A stretch of DNA of 64,000 nucleotides from Microcyclospora pomicola (lineage: Eukaryota > Ascomycota > Dothideomycetes > Capnodiales), in NCBI GenBank assembly GCA_002786065.1, contig NHNY01000021.1, positions 1 through 64,000 of the forward strand, read 5' to 3'. Positions 46,392 through 56,517 of this stretch are shown here, in pieces. Every line of letters starts with the position of its first letter. Position 1 is the first letter of the stretch. The position numbers were made by a program, and so were the translations under genes. The notes under the pieces were generated by a model. That model had not been told where the DNA came from, searched no databases, and saw nothing but the letters and a program-made list of their open reading frames with translations.

Positions 46392-48227
46392 AATCCGACT
46401 CTTCCTTCACTTCAGTTTACAAAATTAACAACGATTCTTATTGTCCAGCATACATCGTGCTCGCCACAATGTTCTCAGAGCCTTGTAAGGAATATGCATT
46501 CCCATCCCTCTACGTTATCACCGCAGCGACCCGCCCCATACCCTCTTTCACCCATTCACTCCATGTTCACAGCCCCTTCGACCACCATTCTCCACCCCAA
46601 TTACATCTTCCTTCCCTTTCTCCACCCTCCTACCGCCAACCTCCTCCATCGCATCCTTACACCAGCACCAGCACGAGCACGCAGCACCACAGCACACACA
46701 CAAACGGAACAAAATTGTCACGCCCCACCCAGCTACACGCATCTCCATAGCGGTCGGCGGCCCTCATTTTTACTGTACCACGTTCCAAAATCGACCATCC
46801 ACCCGCTGCTAAATTGACCTTGCTCTCTTTATGTGTTGGGACCTCCGTGGGGGGAAGGTCTCATCGCAGCGGGACATTTCTTTTCCTTGATATGTTTTGG
46901 GGGTTGGGGGTTCGGGGTTCTGGGGTGAAGAGATCGGTTGGGGAAACAGGAGGCGATCGTATCGTATATTTACAGGCAGATGCCAGTAGTTGAGAGGTGT
47001 TGCGAGGCGCAACTTCGAGTGGGTTGGTCGAACATTCAGGAGTCGGCGGAGGTAAGTAGCGATTCTCACGTAAGCTGATGGAGCGCAGGACGAGGCTACG
47101 ACACAGCACGTAGGTATGTAAGCTCGTGTATCCGAAACAGGCAGAGCGCCTCTACATATATGCAATTCACTACGGCGTAGTCTGAGGCATGTCCTCATCC
47201 TACCTCTTCGATAGCCTCCCCTAAACAGTTAAGTATACCTTTACTATAGAACAATAGGACAAACAAGCCCTAAATTTAGAAAAGTCTATCATAGATGTAG
47301 AAGTCCTTCCTCTAGCATTTTCGAAGAGAAAGGATTGTTCGCTCAACAGTGGACCGAGAGTAGCGAGCCAGCTATCACGAGTCGAATTTGACAGGATTTG
47401 TCAGTATTTAGAGTACGCAGGTAGGCACATCGATCAGAAGAATGGATGAGCGCACTTCTCTGCCGCCTACCGCATTACATAGGTAGTCAACACGCTTCGA
47501 GCTGTACGATCGCTCGTAGTCACTCGATACGGGAGTCGAGCTAAGCGCACAGCGTCAAGGAGTCGGATCTCGTCGGCGGGACGATCGTCGGTGCGAAGGC
47601 AGTGCAGGATTCGGCACGGTGGATCCTCAGCCTCCAGAAGGGTGTGTGGTGGCGAGCTGGAGCATGGAAGGTCGAGCTGGTCAGTCCGACATCTTCGGGT
47701 CGATCGGAATGGTCACATACATGTTGGTATTGCACACGAGCGAGGCCGTTGGTCGGATGATACAAGGTACGCAACGTAAGTCTAGTTATGCCCACCGCTC
47801 ACGCGATGCTCGCCATATCGTGGCGTGGGGAATTCTACAAATCACATCGACGGAAGGGATGTAACCTAGTAGTCGACGGAATAAAGCACGAGTTCAATGG
47901 AAATAGGTCTCGTGATACTTCGGTATATAAGCCTATGTAATCGTCCTAGCTTTCGGATAGTTCGTGCTAATCTGACGAACATCTGCTTAGGAGAAGACCG
48001 AGGGGTCGACAAGTCTCGATGCTTAGGAGGGGTCCGATCAGAGGCGCGAAGACTCTGGCATATAGTACGATTCGAGTGGTGGATGTTCGGATCGGCGTTG
48101 GATGTGGAGGACAGACTTATCATGGGCGATTCGTCGACGACGCCTTTTCGCATGACGGTCAAGAAAGGTGATCGGCATTGTCGAGCAGCCTACGATGCAC
48201 GTTCGTCGTGACCAGTGTATAGCTCCG
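46392..48227. other. Convergent intergenic region with a degenerate-looking island
   Basis: About 1.8 kb between GH76 and the RID-like gene. The stretch 47200-47320 is visibly richer in A and T, with TATAG/TAAATT words unlike its surroundings. From 47350 to 48200 the sequence is dense in CGATCG/CGAGTC-like words without an ORF of quality. It could be a decayed repeat relic, but no terminal repeats or transposase-like frame can be seen. Confidence 0.35.
46519..46700 (+). repeat. Pyrimidine-rich C/T tract
   Basis: About 180 bp strongly biased to C and T on the plus strand after the GH76 gene, passing into a CAGCA-like patch. Probably 3' UTR or flanking low complexity. No gene. Confidence 0.55.
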
Positions 48228-50018
48228 TCAGTCAATGGCGATGATTTCGTACTCGCTATCCAGCATCTCGAAGTGGTCGTCGTCGTCATCGTCGAGCACG
48301 ATGGGACCTTGGTTGCCAGTGGCAAGCCACGCTTGCATTTCGGCATCGCTAATATCCAGGCTCTTGTGAACCATGACATAGAGGTCCTGCATTGTTGCGG
48401 AGGGTACGGCATTGCCGATGAGTTCCATCAATTTCGTTTTGCATACGTTGGCAAAGCGATGGAACCATAGAAATCCCGCCAGCTGCGCAATTTCTTGCAT
48501 GTTAAAGCCGCGTTCTCCGTTCGGATGAGTGCCGGGCGATGCTGAGGTAGTAAAGGCGTGTGGTAGAGGCTGTGATGGATCATGAGGGGCCCCGCTCATG
48601 GGCATAGTTGCTCTCATGTGAGGCTCGATGTCGCGAACGATGTGTTGTAGAACATCTCCGAGAGTCGTCGCCGGGCCTGGACGAGGAGGTGCGAAGTCCG
48701 CGAGAGGTTCGCCAGGTCTATGCAACGATTGTCAGCTACCGTAACTGATGCCGACCGTGAGATTGTGCAATACTTACGCGCTTGCGAGAATGATCAGTCG
48801 TGCTCTCTTCTTCTGCGCACAGCCGTGATCGGCAGAGTCCACGATCTGCCATCTGACGCTGTGCTGTGCCTCGGTGAACTCGAGGATCTGCGAGCTGAAG
48901 ATTCCTTCATGCTTGTTCTTCATCGCTGTCATCCCATCCGTGTTCTCATAGGTTACATGACGAGCCCGCAGTTTGAGGAGGATGGCCTTGATGGAGTGCA
49001 CTGTAGCCATGTTCTCTTCGTCGTGCTGACCCGGCACTGTATGAGCCCACGACCATGGCTTGCATGGAAACGAGATGTGCGCCACAACGACTCTGTAGTC
49101 TTGGTCATCTGCAGTACACCATTCGTGAATACCGGTCTCGAGGATCTCAGCCTCGGGAAAGTTCAGTCGTAGCGTCTCACAAGCTGCAGGGCAATGATCC
49201 AAGCAGAAGCGGACTTCAAAGGTTCTACTTTGACCACTTCCTTTCGCCATCCTAACGCCAGCGGCGACACCACCAGCGCCAGCACAGACGTCGCAGTATG
49301 TTCGGGTTGGAGGCTTCATATCGTGAAGATGCTGTGGTGGGAAAGCAAGTGGTGCCATGCCGTGCATTGCCAGTTCGCGGAACCAGTACACTAATGCTGC
49401 ATCTGGTATACCCTTGCCAGCATCAGATTCGTGCTCTCGAAGTCTGATCAAAGCACCCATGTAGCCCTGGTCACCCTGCTTGCCTGTGTACTGTACAGAC
49501 TTCCATCGAGCAACGAGGACAGCTTGCTCACTCACGACTTGTTGATTGAGGACTTGGTTGTTCTTGTTCTGGCCATCCGTCATGAAGTATTTGAATTTCA
49601 TATTGTCGCGAAAGCTAAGGTCTCTGAACTGTCGAGCGCCACAGCGGCTAGGAGGATGTGCAGAGACCCGGTTGGTGAAGATGATCTCGCGTAAATGCGA
49701 TATAGATTCCACAGGAATGCTAACCAGGTGATCGTCCAGTTCGATATCTTTGCACCTAGGATCGACCCCTTGCAGCACGACGCATAACTCGTTAAGAGCT
49801 CGAGGCAATAGGCCTCGTAGATGGTGGATTCGGTGCCTGACGAAGCGCTGCAGCAAAACGCCCCGAACGAATGTAGTCCTTGTCAGCCTGTTCCTCAAGA
49901 TCTGTTTGACCCTGAAGAAGTCGCCATCTTTCAACTCAACATCGGACCCTGGTATGATCAAGGCACCGTTGACATCAACGTGATGCAGCACACGATACAG
50001 GCTCTGTCGCTGCTCCAT
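48228..50018 (-). CDS. rid: RID/Masc1-like C5-cytosine DNA methyltransferase
   Basis: Two exons, 50018-48778 and 48717-48228 (60-bp intron), give about 576 residues. Methyltransferase motifs run in order. Motif I is YCDVCAGAGG near residue 240. Motif IV is ISFPCKPWSWAHT with catalytic Cys319. Motif VI is YENTDGM with Glu358. A motif VIII-like AQKKRAR lies near 400. Motif X is ELIGNAVPSATM near 514. The Trp-Ser-x-Ala-His-Thr after the PC and the Thr in motif VI resemble the fungal RID/Masc1 group more than DIM-2 or Dnmt5. This group is required for repeat-induced point mutation in Neurospora and methylation induced premeiotically in Ascobolus. The N-terminal part (residues about 20-125) looks like a BAH-like module (DVELKDGDFFRVKQIL, NELCVVLQGV). 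The C-terminus is acidic. Head to head with ADE4. Confidence 0.85.
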
Positions 50019-51358
50019 GCTGACTGTGTTGGCTCAGCTTTGTTGGTGAAGTTGTGTGTGAATGAGTGCTCTCACTACTGATCGTCGAGGGCTCAGAATT
50101 GTTTGATCGCCGTCTCAAAATCGAGCAGAAATTGAACAGGTGAGGAGAACGTGTCGAAGTGATTCCGTGTGGTTGTTGTCGATTGAATGCCAGGCGGTGA
50201 GATGTTGAGTCTACAACGCGTGTAGCGAACGAGCTAGTCTGGTGTGAAGAAAGGAAAATGATGTGAAGGAGAAGAGATCGTGAGAACGGTCCAGCAGCAG
50301 ACAATAAGAAGTGGGGTACGTCGTACAAAGGACTAGCGTCATCACGTTCACCTTGTCACAAGATAGGCACGTGAAATATGTCCCTCCTAAGCAGTGAAAG
50401 AAAGTCAGTGAACGAGACCAGCCTGAGGTACATGATGTCCTTGAAAATGTAGGTGAGCCATCTGCAAGAATGATATACTCACGGAGTTGAGCAGCAAGTT
50501 GGTAAAAGGCACATATGGCTAATTGTGTTCACCCAAATTGCATCGCATGTAGACAACATGTCAAGGGATGTTGTAGTACCTTCCGCGTGCTCCGATCCAA
50601 ATATTACCACTCGACTGCACATGATGAAAGCCATCTCGTACAAACATACGTGCTTATTTCTGCGATCAGAGTAATCCTGATCGATGTGATTATCGAGTTG
50701 CGTCTGTACACATGTTTCAGAGCATTCAGCAGGCATGATCACACAGCACCCATACACGCAGAACCTCCAGACGATCATTCAGACCCTGGGTCAGTCTTAC
50801 GGTCAAGTACCATCATGCTAGAATCTTCAACTTCTGAACACCAGTAGGCGTAATGGTTATGGTGAACTTAGATACATTACGCAGATTGATGGAGTGAAGT
50901 CGCTTAGCGACACGGGTGAAGGCGGACGCGGGTGGAGCTCGGCAAATCCGATCGCTTCCGCGCTTCGGCTTATGCTTCAGGATGATTTTTCTTGCCATGA
51001 AACCCGAATGTTCTTGCCCTGGTCGACAGTGTACACATGAGAGCATCACAACTTGTGCAACACATCTGGACGATGAGCCGTATGGCGTTCGAGTTTCCGT
51101 CATACATCATTACTTGAATTAACGCCTCGTGTCGGCCACTAAAGGACGCTTGTAAGTTTCTATAAATCCCCTGCATCCAGGCACCGTATCGAAAGATGAT
51201 TCAACGATATTGTTGATGGTAGACTTCGTTATCTTTGTGGACGAGAAAACTTCAAGCTGAACGATCATTCATTCACCTGCAAATACTCGAGGAATTTCTG
51301 CAGCGGGCCAACAACTAACCAATACTTGCAGCATCGCGTTCCGAACGTCCTCTTCAAG
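50019..51358. other. Bidirectional promoter region, RID-like and ADE4
   Basis: About 1.3 kb between divergent starts. No recognised gene. The last 50 bp before ADE4 hold the CAACTAACC-like leader sequence common in fungal mRNAs. Confidence 0.45.
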
Positions 51359-53270
51359 ATGTGCGGGTGAGGCCCTCGACCGAGCCGCTTCGATGCGAAG
51401 ATTGATGCTGATACCGGGATAGTATCATTGCGGTCATCCTGGGTGATCTTGATTTAGATGCCGCCCCAGAAATCCACCAGGTAAGCGTTGTGTTGCGCAA
51501 AGCATGCACTCGATGGCAGCTCACACTGGAATGCAGGCTTTGTACTATTTGCAGCATCGAGGACAAGATGCTTGCGGTATTTCCACATGCTCTCGTGGCG
51601 GGAGATTCTTTCAATGTAAAGGCAACGGCCTCGCGGCAAAGGTCTTTCAAGAAGGTCAGCGTGTGACAAATCTGCCCGGCTACATGGGACTTGGGCATCT
51701 GCGGTACCCGACTGCTGGAAGCAGTGCCAACGCCGAAGCCCAACCGTTTTATGTCAATTCGCCCTATGGAATTTGCTTCACTCACAATGGCAACCTCATC
51801 AATGCGCCCGAGCTGAGGGAGTACCTTGACAAAAATGCTCACAGACATATCAACACCGAGTCAGACAGCGAGCTGATGCTCAACGTGTTTGCTGATGAGC
51901 TCAATGAGACCGGGAAAGCCAGAGTCAACGCTCTCGATTGTTTCAAAGCGCTGGAGAGAATGTACCAGAGATGCAAAGGAGGTTGGGCATGCACCGCCAT
52001 GATCGCCGGGTTCGGATTGATTGGCTTCAGAGATAGCTATGGTATCCGACCGATGGTGATTGGAGAGCGAGAAGCCTCGGATGGCCATGGCAAAGACTAC
52101 ATGATGGCCTCGGAGTCAGTTGCTCTCATTCAAAACGGGTATGGCAACATCAAAGACATCGAGCCAGGTCAAGCTGTCATCATCGAGAAGGGCAAAGAAC
52201 CTGTCTATCAGCAAGTTGCCCCACAAGAAGCATATGCTCCTGACATTTTCGAATACGTCTACTTCGCTCGTCCCGAGAGCATCATCGACGGTATTTCCGT
52301 CTACCGATCAAGACAACTCATGGGCTACCGACTGGCAGAGACCATCCAACGTCAACTCACGCCCGAGCAGCTCAAAGACATAGACTGTGTCATTCCCATC
52401 CCAGAGACCTCCTTAGTATCTGCTTACGCCGTGAGCAAGCATCTTAAGAAACCCTACTGCCAAGGCTTCGTCAAAAACCGCTACATTTTCCGAACGTTTA
52501 TCATGCCCTCACAAAAGGCTCGACAACGTGGTGTCCGCGCGAAGCTGAACGCCATACCCGTCGAGTTCAAGGACAAGAACGTCTTACTCGTCGATGACAG
52601 CATTGTCCGAGGCACTACATCACGCGAGATCGTCAACATGGCGCGAGAAGCTGGCGCCCGCAAAGTGTACTTCAGCAGCTGCGCACCGCCAATCACCAAC
52701 GCACACATCTACGGCATCGACCTTGCCAGCCCCTCAGAGCTCATTGCGCATCACCGCAACAGTGACGATATCGCACAACATATCGGCGCCGACTCCGTCA
52801 TCTACCAAAGCCTCGACGATCTCCAATCAGCCTGCGCGCAAGAGAGCCCTCGCGGAGCGGCCACGCAACGCTTCGAAGTCGGCGTCTTCTGCGGCAAGTA
52901 CGTCACGCCTGTGCCTGACGAATACTTCAGCCATCTCGAGCGCGTGCGCGGCGAGGCGAAGAAGAGCAAGGTGGTGGAGAAGGCGCGGCAAGCGGTGCTG
53001 CACGGCGTCGCGAGCGAGGTCGACGTCAAGATGGCCGCGAACGGCGCGGATGTGGATCCGTCCGGCGACATCGTGGCCAAAGACGGCAGTGGCTCCGACG
53101 GCGACGACGCACAGCGGAGCACGCAGAAACGCCCGCACGTCAACGAGTCTGCGCCTGTCGTCAATGGTCACCTCGCGCATGTCCAGGACGAGCACGATGC
53201 GCAGTCCGCGAAGCGCGCGAGGAGCCGCGATAGCCAGGACATCGCCATTCACAATTTGAACGATGACTGA
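51359..53270 (+). CDS. ADE4: Amidophosphoribosyltransferase Ade4
   Basis: Three exons, 51359-51366, 51423-51480 and 51537-53270, give about 599 residues. This is the first committed step of purine synthesis: PRPP plus glutamine to phosphoribosylamine. The 8-nt first exon encodes MCG, so the nucleophile Cys2 of the class II glutamine amidotransferase domain is on it. The second exon gives [19 protein letters not shown], and the third starts [15 protein letters not shown]. Other Gln-amidotransferase motifs are [11 protein letters not shown] and [10 protein letters not shown]. The phosphoribosyltransferase half has [25 protein letters not shown] and the PRPP loop [13 protein letters not shown] (about 372-384). 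The last 70 residues, with basic [11 protein letters not shown] patches, extend past the core and look disordered. The acceptor TGCAG at 51536 was chosen because it restores the family EIH[12 protein letters not shown] sequence. Confidence 0.95.
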
Positions 53271-54079
53271 TACGTTTTGCTGTCTTTGTGGGTTGAGATA
53301 CGCATAGAAGGGAGCATGAATTGGGGCACAGCAGGATAGGACGATGGGTAGGCGGAATATGGCTTGACGGATGAATGAACGCATCGACGAGTCTCATGGA
53401 CTACACGGGCCATGTATTGCTGTAAAGAGGTCTCGTGTTTACCTGGCGTTTAGTGGATAGCAAGACGGAATGATCTCACGACATCCGCTGGCTCTAATGG
53501 AATAAGATGGAACACAAATTCATCGCTGGGTTCATGCGAGCTCGTTATAGCGTATGTAAACAACGGGAAGTGATCTGAGGCACCTCATCATGCCGTGAGC
53601 TACGTTTCGTGTTACAGTACAATCCGCATAGTGTCTCCATGTCAAAATTGTCCTTCCTACGTGTCGAGTAGAACATCCATGCCTCTATCGTCCATCTGCT
53701 CGCTTGCAAACAATCCGATTGCCAGCTCTCTAGCACTTCTGGTGCTAGCCCGATGACTGCCAACACTGGCGAGAGTTCTAGCGTTCACCGCCAGGACACG
53801 GAGGGCGTGCATGATAGACATACCAAGGGACCGCACCTCAGCGGAGGTAGATCGGGTGCAACCTAAATGGCTCGAGACATGGCCGCAGCACTTAGGCTGC
53901 GCAATCTTGTTGAGCTCAGCCAAAGTCTGAGGACAGGCAATAGTATGCCAGAGAGCCAGGTAGTTCCTGTTGCGAGAGCTACTCATCGCTACATCAAGCG
54001 TGAGCCGACAGGCACAGTCGGAAGCGTCTTATGTATGATCAGCCGCACGGCGCGGTGTAGGGTCTTCATTCGCGACATC
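53271..54079. other. Intergenic between convergent ADE4 and the ENT gene
   Basis: About 800 bp of 3' flanks, no gene recognised. Confidence 0.45.
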
Positions 54080-55474
54080 TCAAGTACCACTAACAGCGAA
54101 GCTGAGCAGACTACCGGCCGCCAAGCCAGTGACCAGCGACAACACCATGAATCCGCCCGCCGCTTCGCGCTCCTCAGGCTCGACGTACGCAGCCGCACCG
54201 ATCATGCAATTGGTGCTGACGTAGCCGTTCGAGAAGCCAAACAGCAGCTGGACGACGACCAGATAGAAGAAGTCACTGTCGATGACGGCGCCACGGCCGC
54301 CGATGTTGCAGAGGTGGTACAGGCCCACGAACCCAAGGCGGGCGACTGCGAGAGCGAAAATCAGTCGCGGCCAGCGGACGAGGGACAGGGCTGGAGCGGC
54401 AGGCAGCATGCGGCCGAGCAGGTCGCCGCTGTTCCAGAAGAGGAAGGCGAGAGGGATGAAGCTTGGTGGCTGGAGGAGGGCGGGCTGTTCAACCGCAGGG
54501 CGGACCGAGACGATGCGTTGGGTGAACACGGGGAAGAACATGGTGACGCCGAGTGTGATGGCCACGCCGCCGGCCAGCCAGAACAGCTTGCGAAACAGCA
54601 CTCGCATTGGGACGTCTTTTTTCTCCACAGCATCGGTTGTAGTCTCTGCAGAAGAGAGATGATCCACTCTCTTGGACTCGGGATGCCTGGCGGCCAGGTA
54701 CAGGTATCCCAGCAGTGCGATGACGGAGATCACCGTGGCCGTCAGGAAGTATGAGAACGCACTGGAAGGCGGAACAGATGCCGGGCCACCATCTCCATCC
54801 TTATCACTAACTCCGCCATCGTCCGTCGACACCGAAAGCACCGAGACGATCTGCGCGATGCAAGGCAGGACTCCCGCAATGCCCTGTCCCGTCATGATGC
54901 CCTGCGTGTACCGCGCCTCGCCATACCCCGAGACATACGCGAAGATACCGTTCTGACACAGCGCAGTCCCTGCACTCGTCGCGAAGATCATGCACATCAG
55001 GAAAGCAAAGTATGCCTCGGCGCTGACGCCGCGGAACGCAACCGTGCTGATCGCGAGCAGCGTGAAGACCACCATGTTGATGATCAGACTCCAGATGATG
55101 CGCTTCGGGTAGGACGCGCCTTGCTGCAGGCGCGTGAGGATGAGCAGCGAGCCGAGACTCGTCAGGGTCGAGACGGAGATCTCGGCGGCTTGGAAATGGC
55201 CGGAGATCCAGGCACTGCGGCGGAAGCGGTGTTGGAAGTACGGCCCGGCGACGAGGAACATGTTCCAGGCCCAGAGCATGGAGATGCCGAGGAGGAGGAA
55301 GATGGCGTAGTCGATGTAGGAGAAGACATGTTTCGGCGCGGCGTGTGAGTCGGGACGTGCCTCGTTGTCGTGGTGTTCATCGGGGAGATCGCTTGCGTCG
55401 GTGGTGATGGAGGCGGAGAGGGGCGCGTAGGTATGCTCTTCGCTGGTGCGGAAGAGTCGACGGACTCGTTCCAT
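54080..55474 (-). CDS. Equilibrative nucleoside transporter (Fun26/ENT type)
   Basis: A 464-residue intronless protein with about eleven membrane helices. An N-terminal cytosolic segment of about 50 residues precedes YIDYAIFLLLGISMLWAWNMFLVAGPYF, the family signature of TM1. Further helices include IWSLIINMVVFTLLAIS, GSLLILTRLQ and FLTATVISVIALLGYLYLAA. A cytosolic loop with KRVDHLSSAETTTDAVEKK follows. The second half has GGVAITLGVTMFFPVF, FLFWNSGDLLGR (a conserved TM8 motif), and FLF/GFSNGYVSTNCMIGAAAYVEPEEREAAGGFM near the C-terminus. Fun26-type carriers move nucleosides across vacuolar or other internal membranes in fungi. The start ATG at 55474 is the first ATG of a frame that is otherwise open from 55531. 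Near ADE4, but no operon is implied. Confidence 0.9.
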   Translation of the reverse strand: MERVRRLFRTSEEHTYAPLSASITTDASDLPDEHHDNEARPDSHAAPKHVFSYIDYAIFLLLGISMLWAWNMFLVAGPYFQHRFRRSAWISGHFQAAEISVSTLTSLGSLLILTRLQQGASYPKRIIWSLIINMVVFTLLAISTVAFRGVSAEAYFAFLMCMIFATSAGTALCQNGIFAYVSGYGEARYTQGIMTGQGIAGVLPCIAQIVSVLSVSTDDGGVSDKDGDGGPASVPPSSAFSYFLTATVISVIALLGYLYLAARHPESKRVDHLSSAETTTDAVEKKDVPMRVLFRKLFWLAGGVAITLGVTMFFPVFTQRIVSVRPAVEQPALLQPPSFIPLAFLFWNSGDLLGRMLPAAPALSLVRWPRLIFALAVARLGFVGLYHLCNIGGRGAVIDSDFFYLVVVQLLFGFSNGYVSTNCMIGAAAYVEPEEREAAGGFMVLSLVTGLAAGSLLSFAVSGT

Positions 55475-56517
55475 GGCGAGGCGAGCTGTAGATGCGTCGA
55501 TCGGAGCGATCAAGGCGGAGCAGAGGTCCAAGACAGCTGGTTGATAGGGATGTTTGTTCCTTGAGTGTCACTCATGATAGAGCTTCCAAGTCCATGCTTC
55601 TCTTTCACGTAACGATCTCGTTGAACAATCGGTGGACGTAGGTAACTCCAGAAACGTCAAGGCATCACTCGACAACGGGTTCGCAGGAGATAAGTGCCAG
55701 ACTGGTGCCTTGTACCGTAAGCAATCAAGGTGGACAGAGGCGTGTCGTTGTCTGACGGGCTCAGCCGCCGCATGTGCTGCGCATGACTCGTGGTCTCGCG
55801 CTGTCACATGCCAGCGTTGAATCAGTTTCATTGATGACCCGGGCATCATCCGATTCAGATCTTGAATCTGTAACGTATTATGTGCAGTAATATGTAGAGT
55901 CGGTTGCGAATATATGGGAACGACACGATTCCATTGCGGCCGTGTCAGATAAGATGCAGCGTGTCATGCGATAGCTACCTAGTAGCAATTGAAGGGCGAA
56001 TAAGTTCTTGCTACTGGAAAACATGCATGGATGATACGACAGATGACGTTCTAGATGGAAGAACGGGGACAAACGCAGTGCTCGATTCGATCTTGATCTC
56101 ATGGTATTCCATTCACTACGTTCATCTAACGTCTTCTGCATGACACGTCCACTTGGACCAAGATGCGGCGCCGCCAGATGTATCGTCGCCATCCTTTCGC
56201 CATCCTAGCGCTCACGTAGACTATGGACTGAAGTCTCACTCAATGGTGATGTTCGGTCGTACACCAGTGGAAAGTGGTACACCAGCACGGGATCGTCACC
56301 AATCAACGTCTAGCGTAGGCAATGTGCAAGCGCCGTGTGATGGAGCTGCGCATCGCCAAGCTGGATTTGGCCAACCACACTGGTCGGAGAGTGCTTTTCC
56401 TCGTGTTTGGCGGTATATCGCGACGATCGCACGGGCAATCGGCATCAGGCAAAACGCGCCATGGTATGACAGTCTTTCATGGATCAGAGAACAAGCATCG
56501 GCAAGAATCCATCGTGC
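55475..56517. other. Intergenic, 5' of ENT gene and 3' of Cid1-type gene
   Basis: About 1 kb; no gene or element recognised. A short inverted repeat, GATGACCCGGGCATCATC, lies at about 55833-55850. Confidence 0.4.

Noticed and set aside
51504-51536. In-frame ATG upstream of ALYYLQHRG as the ADE4 start
   Set aside because: It would omit the nucleophile cysteine. The spliced model from 51359 restores Met-Cys-Gly and the family N-terminus.
53867-54754. Long plus-strand open frame over the transporter gene
   Set aside because: It is antisense to the ENT carrier, whose membrane helices and family motifs are clear. The plus frame has no recognisable composition.
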